Shown here in pieces: positions 7,031 through 8,857 of a stretch of 8,857 nt of DNA. The stretch covers positions 1 to 8,857 of the forward strand of contig CACYBO010000020.1 of assembly GCA_902772685.1 (NCBI GenBank). Reading direction: 5' to 3'. A program made the position numbers and the translations under genes. The notes under the pieces are model-generated. The model saw only the letters and a list, made by a program, of their open reading frames with translations, had not been told where the DNA came from and searched no databases. Source of the DNA: an uncultured Eubacteriales bacterium (lineage in GTDB: Bacteria > Bacillota > Clostridia > Peptostreptococcales > Anaerovoracaceae). Within the stretch, counting starts at the first letter, position 1; every line of letters begins with the position of its first letter.

Positions 7031-7748
7031 GCAGAAGTATTATTCAGAAATAGAAGTGAATAATCCCGGCTGGAGCAGGAGGACTCTCGTGCTGGTGGCG
7101 GTCGGCACAATACTGTCTATTGTGCTTTTGCTTCTGGCCATCTGGCTTGGAGTGGGAAGGCTTGCCTCTGAATCAGAAGATGCCGCAGTGGCGATTGCGG
7201 AAGAAAAGAACGCGTCTGCTCAGGAAATCGATCTGGCGAACAACCTGAGGAAGTCGACCGTTGACTATGTTATAGAGAAAGAAGAGATTCCCGCATACTC
7301 CTACGCGCAGATACAGTCGATGGATATGAGCGTCCCAAGCGGCGTGACTGTCGATGATCTCAAACTCGTCACCAGATACAAACTCGTCGGAACGGAGGAG
7401 ACCCTCTATAAACTGGAACAGGAATACGATCTTAATTGTCTGTTCCTGCTCGCGATCGCATCACATGAGAGCGCATATGGAACGGCCCAGTTCCGCCCGA
7501 ACAACGTCTGCGGATACGGGGGCAAAGGATTCTCATCCATTAACGAATGCCTGGAAACAGTGGGAAGGGCTCTGGCAAACAGCTACTTAAGCCCAAGCGG
7601 AGCCTATTACAAAGGCAGCACAATCGCGGCGGTGAACCGGACGTATGCTGCGGACGGCGCCTGGAACGCCAAGGTCGCCCGTAAGATGACATCCTTCTAT
7701 CAGGTTATCAGCGAGAACCACAACGCCCAGCTGGAGAAGCTGAAATAA
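7023..7748 (+). CDS. Membrane-anchored glucosaminidase-domain protein (GH73-like)
   Basis: Proteins of this fold cut the glycan strands of peptidoglycan at N-acetylglucosamine. The 241-aa product has a short cytoplasmic N-terminus with R19-R20, one transmembrane helix at about 22-45, an acidic stalk (about 48-75), and an extracytoplasmic catalytic domain from about 108 to 232. The likely catalytic glutamate is E149 in AIASHESAYGTA, matching the family's A--S-HESGWGTS pattern. It is followed by NNVCGYGGKGF (160-170) and by the terminal AVNRTYAADGAWNAKV block, which resembles the family's Y-ADG-WA-KV motif. C139, C163 and C176 are in the catalytic domain and could form a disulfide. The topology is N-in, C-out. 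The ATG at 7023 overlaps the upstream exported-protein gene by 8 bases, indicating translational coupling. A plain lytic transglycosylase is the main alternative, but the N-CGYGG segment favours glucosaminidase. Confidence 0.82.
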   Translation: MSEQKYYSEIEVNNPGWSRRTLVLVAVGTILSIVLLLLAIWLGVGRLASESEDAAVAIAEEKNASAQEIDLANNLRKSTVDYVIEKEEIPAYSYAQIQSMDMSVPSGVTVDDLKLVTRYKLVGTEETLYKLEQEYDLNCLFLLAIASHESAYGTAQFRPNNVCGYGGKGFSSINECLETVGRALANSYLSPSGAYYKGSTIAAVNRTYAADGAWNAKVARKMTSFYQVISENHNAQLEKLK

Positions 7749-7752
7749 ACAC

Positions 7753-7780
7753 TTGATTTCATCATTGTTTGATGTATAAT
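7753..7780 (+). promoter_or_regulatory. Promoter of the rpsF-ssb-rpsR operon
   Basis: TTGATT (7753-7758), a 16-base spacer and a perfect TATAAT (7775-7780) form a good sigma-A type promoter, with a predicted start near 7787. The -35 begins only five bases after the glucosaminidase stop. The spacer holds an inverted repeat CATCA/TGATG (7760-7774) that touches the -10. Confidence 0.8.
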
Positions 7781-7786
7781 ATACAA

Positions 7787-7860
7787 GCGCGCAATTTCGA
7801 CGCGCATATCCTTGCGATGCGAAAGAAGCATCGCCATCTAGTCCACAAGGAGGTGAAAAC
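7787..7860 (+). promoter_or_regulatory. Structured 5' leader of rpsF, candidate S6:S18 autoregulatory RNA
   Basis: The 74-base leader can form two hairpins. The first pairs GCGCG (7787-7791) with CGCGC (7801-7805). The second is a perfect 7-bp stem GCGATGC (7814-7820) / GCATCGC (7828-7834) around GAAAGAA. Directly below it TCCTT (7809-7813) is complementary to AAGGA (7847-7851), the Shine-Dalgarno of rpsF, leaving a 12-base bulge on the 3' side. Closing this lower stem would hide the ribosome binding site. Many bacteria regulate rpsF through an S6:S18-binding leader. The CCG trinucleotide I recall for that motif is absent here, so the match is by position and architecture only. Confidence 0.5.
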
Positions 7861-8148
7861 ATGACTAACTATGAGGTATTATTCATCATCGATCCTACAC
7901 TGGAAGACGAGAAGAAGGAAGCTACGATCGAAGCTGTTAAGGAGATCATCGCAGCAGACGGCGAAGTCGGAGAGGTAGACGTATGGGGAATGAGAAAGCT
8001 CGCATATCCTATCCAGAAGAAGTCTGAAGGATATTACGTTGTCATCGAATTCCAGGGCAATCCAAGCCTGCCAAAGGAACTCGACAGAAGACTCAGAATC
8101 TCTGACAACGTTATTAGACACCTTATCGATAATAAGAATCAGAAATAA
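7861..8148 (+). CDS. rpsF: 30S ribosomal protein S6
   Basis: S6 binds the central domain of 16S rRNA as a heterodimer with S18 in the platform of the small subunit. The 95-aa product is the normal length. It begins MTNYEVLFIIDPTL, the conserved first strand, and carries the family's GMRKLAYPIQKKSEGYYVVIEF core (about 43-64) and the DRRLRISDNVIRHL helix (about 75-88). The ATG at 7861 has a near-perfect AAGGAGG at 7847-7853. It heads the classic Bacillota cluster rpsF-ssb-rpsR with its own promoter and a structured leader. ssb follows after 11 bases. Confidence 0.97.
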   Translation: MTNYEVLFIIDPTLEDEKKEATIEAVKEIIAADGEVGEVDVWGMRKLAYPIQKKSEGYYVVIEFQGNPSLPKELDRRLRISDNVIRHLIDNKNQK

Positions 8149-8159
8149 AGGGGGACATT

Positions 8160-8660
8160 ATGAACAGTGTTATCTTGATTGGGAACCTGACCAGAGACCC
8201 GGAACTCAGATATTCTACCGGCGGCAATCAGACAGCCATCTGCAGATTTACTGTTGCTGTAAACGACCGCCGCAGGAATGCGCAGACACAGGAATGGGAA
8301 GACAATCCGAGCTTCATTCCGATCGTCGTATTCGGCAAGCAGGCAGAGAACTGTGACAGATATCTTGCCAAGGGCCGCAAGGTCGCAGTATCCGGAAGGA
8401 TCCAGACCGGCAGCTACGAAAAAGACGGAAGAACAGTCTACACAACTGAGGTCATCGCTAACAGCGTTGAATTCCTCAGCAGCCAGCAGGGTCAGAATCA
8501 GGGCGCAGGCTACGGTCAGCAGGGAAGCTTCGGTCAGCAGGGCGGATACAGCCAGCATGCACCGGCGCAGAATGCTCAGCCGGCACATAACAATGAGCCC
8601 GCAGAGATTGATGTACCAGGAGGATTCACATCCCTGCAGGATGATGACATCCCGTTCTAG
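8160..8660 (+). CDS. ssb: Single-stranded DNA-binding protein
   Basis: SSB coats single-stranded DNA during replication, repair and recombination, and recruits partner enzymes through its C-terminal tip. The 166-aa product has an N-terminal OB-fold (1-107) beginning MNSVILIGNLTRDPELRY, with the VVFGKQAE strand (56-63) and the KGRKVAVSGRIQ segment (71-82) typical of the family. A Gln/Gly-rich disordered linker (108-158) follows, and the conserved acidic tip DDDIPF is at 161-166. The DNA of the linker has a 12-base direct repeat CGGTCAGCAGGG (8513-8524 and 8531-8542) encoding two [YF]GQQG units. The start ATG at 8160 has a purine-rich AAGGGGG (8148-8154) touching the rpsF stop. rpsR starts 33 bases downstream. 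Confidence 0.97.
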   Translation: MNSVILIGNLTRDPELRYSTGGNQTAICRFTVAVNDRRRNAQTQEWEDNPSFIPIVVFGKQAENCDRYLAKGRKVAVSGRIQTGSYEKDGRTVYTTEVIANSVEFLSSQQGQNQGAGYGQQGSFGQQGGYSQHAPAQNAQPAHNNEPAEIDVPGGFTSLQDDDIPF

Positions 8661-8693
8661 AATTTAGAATCCTGAAAGAAAGGAGATCATATC

Positions 8694-8857
8694 ATGGCTT
8701 ATGATAACAAGAGACGCGGCGGCATGAGAAGAAAAAAGGTTTGCCAGTTCTGCGCCGATAAGAATAAGAGCATAGATTATAAAGATGTTGATACACTCAA
8801 GAAGTACGTTACCGAGAGAGGTAAGATCCTTCCGAGAAGAATCACAGGAACATGCTC
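8694..8857 (+). CDS. rpsR: 30S ribosomal protein S18 (3' end outside the window)
   Basis: The first 54 residues of S18 are present before the window ends in the middle of a codon. The reading frame gives MAYDNKRRGGMRRKKVCQFC followed by the conserved IDYKD (27-31), LKKYVTERGKILPRRI (35-50) and TGTC. S18 pairs with S6 on the 30S platform. The cysteines C17 and C20 (CQFC) and C54 belong to the zinc-ribbon form of S18, the type common in clostridia; a fourth ligand would lie beyond the edge. The ATG at 8694 has AAAGGAG at 8679-8685 with 8-base spacing. About 20 to 30 residues are missing. Confidence 0.95.
   Translation, partial: MAYDNKRRGGMRRKKVCQFCADKNKSIDYKDVDTLKKYVTERGKILPRRITGTC

Noticed and set aside
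8139..8588. 149-codon open frame antisense to ssb
   Set aside because: It is a shadow of ssb, whose OB-fold and DDDIPF tip are unmistakable.
8655..8662. TTCTAGAA palindrome at the ssb stop codon
   Set aside because: An 8-base palindrome is expected by chance, and it has no stem-loop or T tract to act as a terminator.

Overview
The window looks like core chromosome from an anaerobic Clostridia-type Bacillota. The case rests on a Gram-positive-style GyrA (GyrA box, DGHGNFGS motif), Shine-Dalgarno sequences close to AAGGAGG ahead of most genes, the rpsF-ssb-rpsR cluster, an S18 with zinc-ribbon cysteines, a ferredoxin-domain DUF2148 protein, and mixed AGA/AGG and CGN arginine codons at mid GC. 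I cannot name the genus. There is no mobile element, CRISPR array, rRNA or tRNA, and no gene-free stretch longer than about 115 bases.

Layout. Positions 1-3576 (+) hold gyrA, whose first few codons probably lie left of the window, followed after 15 bases by trpS. A UUCG-loop terminator (3590-3619) ends that unit and probably also the convergent unit. Positions 3649-5412 (-) hold a tight three-gene operon read right to left: a shikimate-kinase-like protein without a usable P-loop, a DUF2148 Fe-S-type protein (ATGA overlap), and a PlsC-type acyltransferase (10-base gap). Positions 5413-5488 are a short divergent promoter region with abutting -10 elements. Positions 5489-7748 (+) hold a sugar-phosphate nucleotidyltransferase, a small exported protein of unknown function, and a membrane-anchored glucosaminidase that overlaps it by 8 bases; this looks like a cell-envelope operon. 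Positions 7749-7860 hold a promoter and a structured leader. They are followed by rpsF, ssb and the start of rpsR, which runs off the right edge.

The outer genes serve DNA topology, tRNA charging, single-strand DNA protection and the 30S platform (S6/S18). The inner genes lean towards envelope work: phosphatidic acid synthesis, nucleotide-sugar supply and peptidoglycan trimming. The points most worth a second look are the degenerate shikimate kinase fold in an operon with DUF2148 and plsC, the rpsF leader whose stem can cover its own Shine-Dalgarno, and the uncharacterised exported protein coupled to the glucosaminidase. I found no clear evidence for a wholly new multi-gene system.
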